From Acephala macrosclerotiorum (taxonomy: Eukaryota > Ascomycota > Leotiomycetes > Helotiales > Mollisiaceae): a stretch of DNA of 64,000 nt. How positions within the stretch are numbered: the first letter of the stretch is position 1; every line of letters starts with the position of its first letter. A program made the translations under genes and the position numbers. The stretch spans positions 558,001 through 622,000 of the forward strand of contig MU119202.1 of assembly GCA_014904845.1 (NCBI GenBank), read 5' to 3'. The notes beneath the pieces are model-generated. The model searched no databases. It saw only the letters and a program-made list of their open reading frames with translations, and was not told the origin of the DNA. Shown one piece after another: positions 34,696 through 46,932 of this stretch.

Positions 34696-37600
34696 TTACC
34701 CTCGTTGTGCGAGAGCTAGAAAGCGCTCCCCGATCTAAAAATCCCGTTAGCAGTATGTACCGAGAACGAGAAAACATAAACTTACATCTGGCGACGACTT
34801 AATGAAAGGAAGTTCAAAGAACATATATTGATCGTTCTTGACCAATTCTTGAACAGTGACGATTAGCCCCCAAGGATGCGGCCATTGTCCTAACAGGCGT
34901 TCCAATAAGATTCGAGTGACCTGTTGGCGGATATCAAGCTCTTCCGGATCGTTGACATCGTTACCAAAGAATCCCAGAAGCGCTTGACTGAAGTAATGGG
35001 TGTGTGTGCTTGGAAATCGAAGTTGGTTGATTATGCTACTGATGAAGAAGTAGCGCGCCTCTGGACTGAGCTCGTGGACAAGCATGGAGAGAAGAGCGAC
35101 GTCGGGAGTGCCGGGAACAAATGTTGGGGTTCCTTTCTGTTCAGCTCGCACGATTGACTGAACGCCGATGTAGACAACCAGAGATTCGACAAGGTCAAGA
35201 TCCACTGATATTGGCACGAAGCTTAAGCCAGATTGACGAGTTTTTCTTCGTTGAATGGCGTGAGCAATATGGGCGATTGCATCCTCTGAGGGGCTACCTT
35301 CAAGAGCTCGATTGATGACTTCCAACAAACTAAATTGTCGCAATGGAGCCTCGACGTCGTTCATATTGTCAGGAGATACTCTGATCTCTTCAACGCGATC
35401 AATCTTCAAACCCGGCTGCAATGGATCCGGCATTTTGTATGCTGCGGGATTGGCGGTCAAAATCAGATTGTGCAGCTGAACACAGTGACTCGGAATATTG
35501 GCGCCAAGGTGAGAATGATTAGCTGCTAAGAAATCCGGGAAATCGTGGTGCAGCAGGAGAAGAAGTTTGAGTACAGCTCGGTAGATCTCCTTGGTCGGGC
35601 TATGGATCTGTAGTGGCTTCAAGAGATTGCCCATGAAGAACATCAATCCTTCCATGATCTCAGCGCAAGGACCCCATCCAGCTTGATCTGGGAGCCTTAG
35701 AAGGAGTGGCAAGAAATCCCGATGTGACACCAGACTGAGCCAACCAAACAGAAATCCTGGAAAGTATGACGGTCGGATCTGCAGGAAGCTGTGTGCAAAG
35801 ACGAGGAGCATCTCCTGTTGCTCTGCGTCTGAGAGGTGTTCTGTAGATGTGCTGAATTCGCAGAGCATAGTTGACAAAAGTCTGAAGAAAACCTTTTGGT
35901 TGAAGAGCTCTCCACGCGTAACATGGTGGTGGTTCAAAATGAGGATGACGAGGGATAATATCGACTTGAGATAGGCTGCTTTGTCCGTCCTCACCTCACC
36001 TTCCTGCTCGCGACCACCCTTTACAAGCATAACAATAAGCTTGGCAAGAGAATCTGTTGGAATATATGCCTCGCTGATACTTCCATTGCTATGCATAAGC
36101 TGTTCGAAGCGATCGACGGAAGTTTCGATAGTTAAGCGAAGAAAGAGGCAGAGGTCGTCGCGATTGTTGATCACCTGCCTGTTGTACATTTGAGAGATGA
36201 ACTCAAGTGCAGCTTTATCAGAAGCATTGGGGTTGTTGCAAAGTCGCACCCATTCCTCGAAGACGTATCCCATTAGCTCACGCATGAATGCTAGTCGCTC
36301 ATCGTTGTTATCTTGGCCCTGAGTCTGTGGAAGCCCAGAGCTGGCCAACTTCTCTTTCAATTGCTGGCCAATTTCCAAGATCGGATCCTCCTCGATCCAT
36401 TTCCAAGAGGCTTCCAAGCTGCTCGCAAAGTCTGCATATAATGCAATAGGTCGATCGTTTAGAAGAACGGTATCGAGGAGTGTAGACAAGAATTGTATGG
36501 CTTCTTCCTTACGTTGCTTGATAGCCTTGGTCGTCTCTTGATCGATGCGCTGCCAGTCGACCATGTCGGCTTCAACAAGAGAGACTGCTAAGGTAACCTG
36601 CAAGAGACCATCGCCGGCTTGGTGTGCGATCATGTTATGCACATGCTGAGCAGTCCGACCGGGCATTCTGCAGACGTTATGTAGCACATGAACCAAGCAC
36701 TCTACGACAAGATCATGTTCGGTGCCCCCGAATAACATTTTGCAAATGTATTCGACGATCATCGCGTCGACGGGTTCTGGGCTTTGAGAGCTCCGAATGA
36801 TCAAGGTATACACCTGATCAAGGACGTCGAGAACGGGGCTGGGCTGTCGAAGCTGCCGGTAATGCTGCTCGGGCGAGTCTTGAACAGCTCGCTCCAACTC
36901 CGCCAAGATCTTTTGCACTCGGTCCATGACTCCAGCCGGGCCAAGCTGTAGAGAAGGCATGCGTCCGTTGGCCATGATAGCGTTAGGTTGAGGGTAAGCT
37001 GGTTGTTGTGCACCAAGATGTGGCATGGCGGGAGCTTCTGCTGGTGTTGACAGGTTTGGCACAGCTGGATACTGGTCTTGTAGTATGTCATTTGCCATTG
37101 ATCTTGTCGCATCGGATGACGAAGGCACATGGGTAGTGGAGCCTATACTCGCTGGAATTCGTGGCTGTCGAGCGAATTCATCATAGATAGCCATCTGCTC
37201 CTGATTCAAACCGCCCATTGATGGTTGCAACTTGAAGGGTGAGGGAATTGTCCACGACCAGCGACTTAAACCTGAATCAACATAGGGCTCATCTGGTCTA
37301 TTCATTCGGTGAAGACGACGAGCTTCCAGTTCCGGCTCGATCATATCTTCGATCTCAGGTACGGCTCGTTCTTCAGCCTTCTTTTCCACTTGACTACAAG
37401 CTAAGTCCAGATTGGAGTTGACACACATGATGATGGTGCCTTCGGGTAATCCTTGCGGCAACTCACCAGATAGAGCACGAATATAATTTGTCATGCTCGC
37501 CCGTAATGGTTCCTTTGAAGTTACCAATGCCAGAGCGCCTGCTGTCTTCTTGACCATGTTGATTGCCGCTGAACGCAGTCTTGTTTCGGACGACTCGGTT

Positions 37601-40600
37601 GCGAAATCCTTGTGAATCATCTGGGCAGTGGAAATTGCTGCAATCGTGACTGAGCGCTCGACAACAGGAGAAATGATCTCGTGGACGGCTCTTGTAATCG
37701 CGGTCCTTACAATTTCTTGTAGGCGAGCTTGGTTGACCATGTCGTTCGTGGGAGGATAATTGAGCAAAGGTCCAAGGTCTGGGATTGACGAGGTAATCTC
37801 TTGTGGTGAAAACCGTCCCCCACCAACACCTCCAGCCATGCCATTTAATGACAAGTTGTCGAATCTATCCAGACCTTCGGGCACCATAACTTCGCCAGGA
37901 TCTATGTCCGGAATGCGGTTCATAATCTCGTCAGATGGCTCAATCGTAGTGTGGTCCAAGTTCAGATCTTGGCAAAGAACCTCTATCTCAAATCGCAGGT
38001 TGAGCTTCAGATCAGCCTTTTCGTACAGTTCCATCAGAGCCTGCACGATGTCCATGACCCAAGGATTAGGCGGTTTGAAGACGGTAGAAAACTTGCCCTG
38101 TTGCAGTACCTTGCACACAAAAGGAATCACGACTATCAATCGCTGGGTGTCATAGCCTTCGGCCAAGAGCTGTTTGAAGGCGATGTTCTTGTGCTTGATT
38201 GGTTTGTCTCGTGCCAAAGTCAAAGAACCAAGCCAGCCAGCAAGATTCTTCAGGAGCTGCCGATCATGCGTATTCTGTAATGTGCTCTCGGAGTTGAGTG
38301 ATCGGAAGGCGCTCACATACGTCTCGCGCAGTAATTCAGCCCACAAAGACTTTTTGTTGAAGAGTCTCACAAGACTCAAATAAAGCTCGTGATAATTCGG
38401 TTGCATCCGAGCTCGTTCTTGAACCAAGTGGCCCGCAAACCACTGCTGATTTTGCTCATTGATGACATCTTTGAGTTCTGCAAACTTGGATTCCAGATTC
38501 TCAGCAGTGATGTTGTTCAGTACGAATTGGATTTTGTCTTGTATCTCCTCGTCAGGATCCTCGAATTCGTATTGCGGGGGGTCGACATGAAGAGACGCGA
38601 ATTGAGGTAGAGTTGGAGGAGGTAATTCTTCGACATCACCATTAGTGATGGCTCCAATGCCACCGTTGACACCAGGGAGTACGTTTCGATCGAGCTCTTG
38701 TTGATACAAAGCAACTTCTTCAGCTTTAGTCCATGCTTCGGTTCCTTGTAATCCTGGAATCTGGAGGAGCTGCGCGCAGAAGCCTGGCCACTCGCGTAAG
38801 CGAGGGAATAGTTGCATGAGTGCCTGTAAACCGAATTTGTACATGGACTGATTGGGTGTATAATCTCGAACAGCTTCCAGTATCATGCCCAGTCCAATCT
38901 GGAGAGGCAAGTCATCAATGAGTCTGTGGGAGATTATGCCACCAAAAAGGACAGCTGTGGTCGCCAGAGCCTCCAATGGGTACGTATGGTACAGGGCGTA
39001 CTCATCGAACAGTCCATGAATCATGCAAGCAAAAACATCCTGGTCCGCTGGAGTGCGCGAGTGCTTGTAATCCTCGAGGGCGTCCACGACGGTCTTGACT
39101 TGGACTTCATCGCTGTACATGCGCTTATAATGCTCTTCCATCTGTGCAACAGACTCTTTGGGTAGCGAATTGCCTCTTACACCGTTGGCGTCAATGATAT
39201 CATCAAAACCCTGATCATAGTTGATCAGTCGAGGATAAGCCGTGATGCATGCTCTTTGGACGACAATCAAATCCGGGGAAGGAGTCTTAGGCTTGGGCAT
39301 GAGGTCTTCCAGAATGTGCAAGAGCAGCCACACAGTCTTGACTGTCAAAGGGACGCTACACATATTGCCCTGACGCTGATAGTCGAGTTCGTGCGCAGCT
39401 TTGATATTCAGGAACGTGAGCAGGTCGGAGGCAAATTGCGAGTGTGCCCGCAAGGCCTTTTGTTTTTTTGCCCATTCTTCGAGGTCTATCAACCCACGAC
39501 CGCTAGCCACCGCAGCCAGATCGGTCGAAAACCCTTTGGGGGTAGACGCCAAGCCCTCTATCCATCCATGTTTCACAGCATGGTCGATAATAACCGTCAG
39601 ATCATTCGGCAGCCTGGCATGCGTTTCAAGTAAGTGGTTAAAGACCCAACTCTGATCCTTTAACCATAGACCTTCCAGGACGAAATCGTAGTTAGGATCG
39701 AATTTGTACAGAAATCGGTCAAACAGGTTATTGATTGTGTCTTGTGCCAGGCCTGGCCACGGCTTGGGGAGACCAAACGCAGACACCAAGAAGATATCTA
39801 GGTTTGGCACGACAACGTCTGTGAATAGTCGCTTGGCCTCGGGGGTATCTGACGCCTGGGCTGACTCTAGAGCGACGTGAAACATAGCAGACAAAGCAAC
39901 AACAGAGACAAGCGGGTGCCTAACTGCCTGAGCGGCCCTCTCTCGAATTTCTGGGTCTGCATGCGCAAACTCAACAAGTGTGAATGCCGGCTCGAGATTT
40001 GGAATAGTAGTAGCGTCCAGTTGTTCTGCAGTCAGGGATGTAAAGGCATTGACAAAGGACAACTGTGTTTCGGAATTCGTCCATTGCCCGCCCCATAATT
40101 GTTGGATATCCAGAGCTCCATCGACGGCCAGAGGTCGTAACGCTTGGTATAATGCTAGGAATTGCCCCTGTGAAACACGTAGGTCTACTTGATCGAAACA
40201 ATCGAGCACTGATGGCCATCGCAGGTCCGGAGTGTGTGCGCGGAGGCTATTTACCAGAGTGGACGGAGAGAAGCAGGGATATTGGCTGATAGCTGTATAC
40301 AGCAGAGCGGCGGAGGCTTGCTTCTCGGTAATTTGGATGCCCTTCAGATTTTGTAGCTGACTTCTGCAAGTCTCTTCATCGGCCGTAAACACACTACCAC
40401 TTTGTTGTATGTATGACACGAGAGGATTGCTACCGTCGAGAAGATTTCGCAAGAAAAGCGCTGAGAGAACGATCGCTGGAGTCGCACGATCTGAGCGGTC
40501 GTAAAGATGGGCAATAGCCACCGAGAGGTCTTTCTTAGCTTGTTGATCAAAGCTGGGATGATGGAATTGTATAAGTCGGTCAAGAATCGTTGCAAGGAAC

Positions 40601-41360
40601 TCGTCGGAAATTCGCTCATTTTCCGAAAGCGCGATTATGGCCTGTAGGAACTGAAAATAATTGGCGGAAAGGATAGCATCAGCTGTATCGAATTAGCAGT
40701 GTCAGCTGCAGACTCGATATCTTTGGCACCTACCTTTAGTTCTCAAATCTGATTTATTGCCCATCTTGAATGCTAGAGCTAGAATTGTCTTCTCGAGCGC
40801 GTCTAGCTTGAAATGATCCATGAATGTCGAAAGGTCAAACTCCCGAAAGATATCATCACCCCCAGTTTCTATTGACTCCGCAATATTCCTGGCTTGGTCC
40901 ACATCTTGTATTATCTTGTGAACTTCCCGAACGAGGATCTCATAGCTCGCTGAATTCGCTGTTGGGCGGTTGGAACCCGGAAAGATCTGACCAGCATTTC
41001 CAACCACCAGTCGTGTGAAATATTTTGGAAATACGTCCATGCCGTGCTCATCGACCAGCTATACACCATGTCAGTTGCGAAATTTCAGGGCACTGTAGGA
41101 ATGCGAACCTTTCTGATCTGCTCGGCTTGTTGTTCCCACTTTGTGCGATCCTTGTCCTCTTTGATCGTGCTGAGAAGAAGGTAGACCTGGGCAACGACAA
41201 TTTTTGTGACGTTGGATCCAGTTGGACTGTTGGTGCTTGGGCTTGCGCCAGCACTAAAGGGGCCGTGGTGAGAGCCGTGAGGTGAATGGCTAATACCGGT
41301 CTCGATTCTCTGCTGCGCTTGCGAAGGTGTAAAAGTCCCTCCTCGTGAAGGTGCCGGCAT
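34696..41360 (-). CDS. NOT1: CCR4-NOT complex scaffold subunit Not1
   Basis: Scaffold of the mRNA deadenylase complex; it docks Caf1/Ccr4, Caf40 and Not2/3/5. Four minus exons: 41360-41109, 41058-40734, 40682-34786 and 34734-34696, joined in phase to 2,170 aa, the usual size. The N-terminal exon is low complexity (PSRGGTFTPSQAQQ...) and runs into VTKIVVAQVYLLLSTIKEDKD and LVDEHGMDVFPKYFTRLV. The main exon holds the HEAT-repeat region, the central MIF4G-like Caf1-binding region near YVSAFRSLNSESTL and TLARDKPIKHKNIAFKQLL, the Caf40-binding segment (EIISPVVERSVTIA, AINMVKKTAGALALVTSKEPL), and the C-terminal Not1 domain (HHDFPDFLAANHSHLGANIPSHCVQLHNLILTA, FELPFIKSSPD). The last exon adds only 12 residues. 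The start could lie further upstream if another leader exon exists. Confidence 0.94.
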
Positions 41361-42661
41361 CGAAGGTGTTCCTGCGCAAACCTACTCCCGCAGAGCTGTC
41401 TCTCGTTCTTTGACGACGAAAGAAGATCTACCGGGAAGGTAAGGACATTGATTGCGTATCTGCGAGGTGGGGGAGGGGATGTAGAATCAGATTATGAGGT
41501 CGCGTTGATGAGGTTTGAAGGTGAGGTCGCGATCGGCTACGGAGGGTACAACTCAGAGCCTCATCGGACCTGTGCCGCCTTACCCGATTAGGAATAGACG
41601 ATCTGAAGCTCAGTATGTTCAAATTCACCACGTCGAATAAACATTGGTCTAATTATCATGGATATTTAGAAGTGACTCCTTTTAGTCCATATTGTATTAA
41701 TGTTGTAAAGTGTTGTGAGTTGCATTCTTGATTTTGCCGTCCATCGAACTTGTCTGCATGTACACTCAGGGGCTGGTTCTACACACAAAATTCGATTAGT
41801 GAGTAAGCAAGAAGCACAGTGATGATTCGAGAGCACTTCCAAAGCTTGGAAATCTTTGGGATAGCCGATTTACGTGTCTAAAGGCATTGTTGGTCTCGAA
41901 AGAAGAAAAACATGTTCAGATGCGATATCATCTCACAGAAAATTAAAATGGCTGTTCAATTCACGCCTGCTATGCTCTATGCCTTGGTTAGTTCGAGTAC
42001 TTCTATATCGCACGGTGGCCAAGTCCAGACTGCCCTGGAACGAAGGACCTTCTGTTGTATGGTGCAAGTTTTGCAACACTCCAAACTCACCCACCTCATC
42101 GAGTCCAGTAAGCTCAGAAATACTTCAAAGATGGCTGGCTGCACACGCTATGGAGAGCTAAACGAAGAAGCTGGGAGCTCCCATACACGCACCGAAAGGG
42201 TTGAAGCCAGGGACGGATATTCTAATGTCCCACAAATTCGGAACTCCAGGTCGCTCGGGCTCATTCTGGTGAAATCATGCCTGAATCAGCTCAAAGAGGG
42301 CGAATAACACTATTGCATATATGTATGAGCTCGATGCCTAATAAAAATGGCAATAATGCCGAAGCACGAGGCCTTTAAAAATGCACGTGTCCTTCCCACC
42401 CCACCCCGCTCTAAGCTGCTTTCACTTTAGCTCTTCGGTCGCTGTTTCCACAACAACCTCCTCTATTTACTTCAAGCGCTCCACTCTTAACAATAACCCT
42501 GGTCATTATCATCTTTCCCAGCCACCATTCCATACCTTCCCAGAGTTCCGACACTTTATCCTCTTACACTCCGATAGATTGATTGCCTTCAATCCGAAGG
42601 AATCCTACCTGCGAAAACGCGTCACCTGTAGAGCGTGTTCTGTCAACAGATCCAGTGCACG
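41361..42661. promoter_or_regulatory. Divergent intergenic region of NOT1 and F-BAR gene
   Basis: This 1.3-kb region holds both promoters. 42401-42661 is a pyrimidine-rich leader typical of fungal genes. An ATG at 42381 opens a frame overlapping the F-BAR start in another phase, so transcription probably starts downstream of it. A 131-codon plus frame (41912-42307) has no recognised motif and is not called. Confidence 0.5.
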
Positions 42662-45600
42662 ATGCCTGGAACAGTGTCAGATGGACCGTCAGTGTCCATA
42701 AGCTTTGCCAACAACTTCTGGGGAAAGGATGACGCTGGAGTTGATCCTTTGTTGCAACGGATGCACAATGCGAAGCAGACTTGCGATGAACTCAAATCAT
42801 TCTATACTGGTACGTCTTCATATATCAGTCAGTAACAACATCTAACATCACGATAGCTCGTGCCGCAATCGAGGATGAATACGCACGCAAATTACTTTCT
42901 TTATCGCGCAAGCCTTTGGGATCTCAAGAGTGTGGAACACTTCGAGCTTCGTTAGACGTCCTTCGAGGAGAGGTTGAGGCAATGGGCAAGTCACATCAGA
43001 ATATTGCTGGTCAAATGAAGACAGAGCTCGAGGAGCCGCTGGCGGCATTTGCAGGTGCTATGAAAGAACGCAGGAAGATCGTGCAAGGCGGTGTCGAGAA
43101 ACTATTGAAAGTCAAAGTTCAACAGACACAACATGTCAACAAGGCATTATTGTCCCATATGTTAACATTTACTCCTTACTAACCTTTCATCCAGACTCGA
43201 GACAAATATGAGCAGGAATGCCTGAAGATCAAAGGATATCTCGCCCAAGGCCACATGGTCATGGGCCAAGAAGAGCGGAAGAACAAAGCGAAGCTAGAGA
43301 AGACCCAAATCAACCTTGCGACGTCGAACACAGAATACGAAAATGCTGTTAAGGTACTCGAGGAAACGACAGGCAGATGGAATAGGGACTGGAAGGCCGC
43401 CGCGGACAAATTCCAAGACCTGGAAGAGGAGCGATTGGACTTCATGAAGAGCAGTTTATGGAGTTTTGCCAATATTGCTTCTACGGTCTGTGTCAGCGAT
43501 GATGCCTCCTGCGAAAAGGTTCGATTGTCTTTAGAGAATTGTGAAGTCGAGAAGGACATTGCATCATTCATTAAGGAGCGAGGAACAGGCCAAGAGATTC
43601 CGGATCCACCGAAATATATCAACTTCTGCAGAGGAGATATTAGCGACACACAGTCCGAAACATCAGAGGACGACAGCTACTCTGTTGCACAATTCCCTAG
43701 AACGATCAACCCCGCATACCGAAGCTCATCCCCACAACCATCCACATACGAGTCACATCACGATCCTCATTCTGCTGTTGCCCGAGAACTAGGCCACGAA
43801 CCCATGACTCCACCTAGTCGCGAGGCTACCTTGACGCCGCACAAGGGACCAACGGACAGATCGAAACATGCCCGTGTTGAAGACTACCAAGCTCCCACCC
43901 CAAGACACAATAGTGAGGAGCCACAACCCACATCGAGGCAACAACAGCTTGAGTATGAGTTGAAACCAAGACAACCACAACTTGATTACCAACGTCCTCA
44001 ATCACGGCAGCAGCAAGATAATGATCAAATTCAAGCAAAACAGCCACAGCCACAGCCATCTTATCAAAGCAAACAATCTAAACAGCCACAGCTTGATTAC
44101 CAACGTCCTCAGTCACGACAACAGCAGGATAGTGATCAAATTCAAGCAAAACAACCACAGCTACAACCATCCTACCGAGGCAGGCAATCTAGACAGCCAC
44201 AACTTGATTACCAACGTCCTCAGTCACGACAACAGCAAGATAGCGATCAAATTCAAGTAAAACAGCCACAGTCACAACCATCTTACCGAGGCAGGCAGTC
44301 TAGACAACCACAGCTTGATTACCAACGTCCTCAGTCACGACAGCAGCAAGATGGTGATCAAATTCAAGCCAAACAGCCACAGCCACAACCATCTTACCAA
44401 AGCAAGCAGTCTAGACAGCCACAACTCGACTATCAACCTCCCCAGTCCACAAACCCTCCTCAACCTAGACAAGGTCAGCTGAACCAAGCTCCGCCCAACA
44501 GGATCTCTTATGAACAGGCACAACATGGGCCTCTGGCTGCTGTTCCCCATGATCCTTACCCGATGGACGGAATGACCATGCTGTGTCGGACAGGGCCTCC
44601 ATCGGCCTCAGACAGGAGCTCAGCTCACAGTCCTGGAAGACCGTCAAGTCGTGACTCCAACAGCGAGTACTCCAATCCAACATCCTTCTCAAGCCAAGAG
44701 CCTCCGAGCGGGAAAAGCTCCCCAACAAAACAGATCGTGCCACCTTCGGAGAAACAGGTGTTGAAGAAGAAGAGCGGATTCTTCCAGAGTCACAGCCCCT
44801 TTAGACGGAGAAGCAACAAGGAGAAGGACAATTCTGTTATCAAGACGCCGTCAAGTCGAAACACGTGGTCAGCCAGCCGCACCACAGGCCAGTCGACACC
44901 TTCCAGGCGGCCCCAGCTTTATGGTCAAGACTCGCAGAATTTGATCAGTGATAGACCTAGTGGTAGTCCAGAACCAATCGATCCTCGAGCAAGTTTCCAG
45001 CTGAACGTTGGTAACAACGTATTCGACGTAGCAACTCCAGACCAAAAGACGAAATCCACTCAGAATGATCCGGCTCAACAGGAGGAGGACCTAGACCCAA
45101 TTGCTCAAGCCCTTGCAGAGCTTAAAGGTGTGACGAAGGCATCATCTACCAGAGTATCTGCGGATAACTATCATGGCATCCCAACACCTGCCCCAGGTTC
45201 TGCGCCAGCCTCCAGACCAGGAGCAGCTCTAGTTGCCAATGGAGCGCTAATGGCTGGTATGCGAGGTACACCCCCTCCATCTTATGATCAACCAGTATCA
45301 AGACTCGGAGCACCACAGCCAGCTTTTACCTCCAAGCAAATGCAGCAGACTCGGAAGAAGTATGTAGATCAAACACAGAACATGTTCAGCGCCCAAGCAA
45401 GGCCAGGCTCGCAAGCTGGAGGTTATGGATCGGGATCGCACTCTCGACCAGGCACTAGAGGTAACGATATGCCACGAGCCACTTCTCCTGCACCTCCACG
45501 GAGTGTATCACCTCGTCCAGACACCCAGGTAGACACAAGACAGGCTTACCGATCAGCGTCCCCGAATCCTTATGGTGGCAGCCAACGTTCTCGTACTCAA

Positions 45601-46166
45601 TCAGCCACTCCTCAAACCCGTGGCTCGGATCAAGCATACTATCGCCACAATTCCCCTAACGATGTCGCTCGTGCTGTATCACCCGCCCCATTCCGCGACC
45701 AAGAGAGGCCCAGTAGTAGCCGTGGGAATGATATGTCGATGCAAATGCAGCTCGCACCTGCTGGAGATGAAGGTTATGGCTCTCAAAGTGGACGAGGGAG
45801 TCGAGCTGGCGGGTCTACTAGCTCTCGGGCAATGAGCTATTATGGTGGAGGTCAGGGAGAGCAACAGCTCGCTGCCCGAAGCCGAAGCAAAAGTGTCGCC
45901 GATGTGAGGCAATTTAGTAGAGATGGGCGCCCAATTTTGCATTTTGGTAAGCTTTGAAACTCCAATGAACATTGATTGCATACTAACTCTTCATAGCTCG
46001 TGCGATGTACATGTACCAAGCCGCAATTCCAGAGGAGTTGAGCTTCGCAAAAGGAGATATCCTTGCGGTGCTCAGACTCCAAGATGACGGGTGGTGGGAA
46101 GCAGAAGTAACAGGAAAGAATGGTAGACCTGGCCTAGTACCAAGTAACTACCTTCAGAATTGTTGA
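42662..46166 (+). CDS. F-BAR and SH3 protein of the Cdc15/Imp2/Hof1 type
   Basis: Membrane-bending scaffold of the contractile ring and septum. Exons 42662-42809, 42857-43143, 43195-45946 and 45997-46166 join in phase to 1,118 aa. F-BAR domain, residues about 15-300: FANNFWGKDDAGVDPLLQRM, ARAAIEDEYARKLLSLSRK, VNK joined to TRDKYEQECLKI. The middle of about 750 residues is disordered, with a Gln/Pro-rich tandem repeat (37 residues, four full units), many SP sites, basic KKKSGFFQSHSPFRRRSNK and repeated SRPGTRG-like segments. The SH3 domain is at the C-terminus: ARAMYMYQAAIPEELSFAKGDIL, DDGWWEAEV, GLVPSNYLQNC. The second intron would start with GC (43144) instead of GT; a GT alternative nine bases upstream would delete the conserved VNK. 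Which of the fission-yeast paralogues it matches cannot be told by eye. Confidence 0.92.
43144..43194 (+). other. Probable GC-AG intron in the F-BAR gene
   Basis: 51 nt, donor AAG|GCATTA, branch CTTACTAACC, acceptor CATCCAG. Phase 0 on both sides and protein continuity VNK-TRDKYE support this boundary. The alternative donor at GTCAAC (43135) also keeps phase. Confidence 0.6.
43972..44448 (+). repeat. 111-bp tandem repeat coding 37-residue Gln/Pro-rich units
   Basis: The block CTTGATTACCAACGTCCTCA recurs at 43981, 44092, 44203 and 44314, exactly 111 bp apart, with a diverged fifth start at 44425. Each unit reads roughly LDYQRPQSRQQQDSDQIQ then AKQPQPQPSY and RQSRQPQ. The copies differ mostly by single bases, so the array is young. 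Confidence 0.92.
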
Positions 46167-46932
46167 TCTGCTTAAGGCATGATGTGATCAGATAATGATT
46201 AGGGATGTTTATAATCGATGTTCGAGTTTTCCAGGAGATGATATATGGGAGCTAGTTATTCTTGTCAGATTTCGGAGCGTCAAGTTTGTACAGTTCATGA
46301 GAGAGACGAAGAATGAAATAAAATTCGAAAATCGCAAATATATCTCTCATTGTTTGGATATGTCTGCCCGTGAGAAAGAGCTCCCCTAAGTAATTGTGAA
46401 GCTTTTTAACAATGATCAGTTTCGTTACAGGCGCCTCTGGGGAAGTGAACATGCGAATCAGAACCGCATGCCTCATTTTATATAAAGAACGTACCTACTC
46501 AATCTTTAGCGACTCGGCCCAAAACATGATTTTTGATGGTCAACGAGTAATGGCTTCAGACAATGGCGATGTTTTCGTACTCACGATGCCCGTAAAAAGC
46601 GACGCACTGACAGCCAGCGCCCGGAGGGAGGTTGCCCCCAAAAATTAGAATATGAGCTTTTTTTAAGTTTTTTTTATTTTTCTTAAAAGATTTCTAGATT
46701 TAACTTGTTATGAGCAGTCTAGGTGTGAGATCTTGTCAAGATTTTGAACTCAATGTTCTTCATTTCTCGGCGTATTGGTTTCGTATGGACATTTTGGAAG
46801 TGCACTTGAGGCATCAAATTCCGAGACATGTGATCCCCGACGTCATCCAAAGCTGCGTGCAACAGCTCATGCCAAAGCGAGAGGAAGCGACTACACGCTG
46901 CCTCTGATGCAGTCGGCGCGACGAGAGTAAAG
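46167..46932. other. Intergenic between F-BAR and seipin genes
   Basis: It holds the F-BAR 3' UTR and the seipin promoter. Poly-T rich segment at about 46657-46683. A 78-codon frame (46412-46648) has no recognised motif. Confidence 0.5.

Noticed and set aside
41912..42307. 131-codon plus frame between NOT1 and the F-BAR gene
   Set aside because: No recognised motif; lies in a region better explained as promoter and leader.
42381..42701. Upstream ATG frame overlapping the F-BAR start codon
   Set aside because: The pyrimidine-rich leader downstream of it suggests transcription starts after this ATG, so it is probably not a true uORF.
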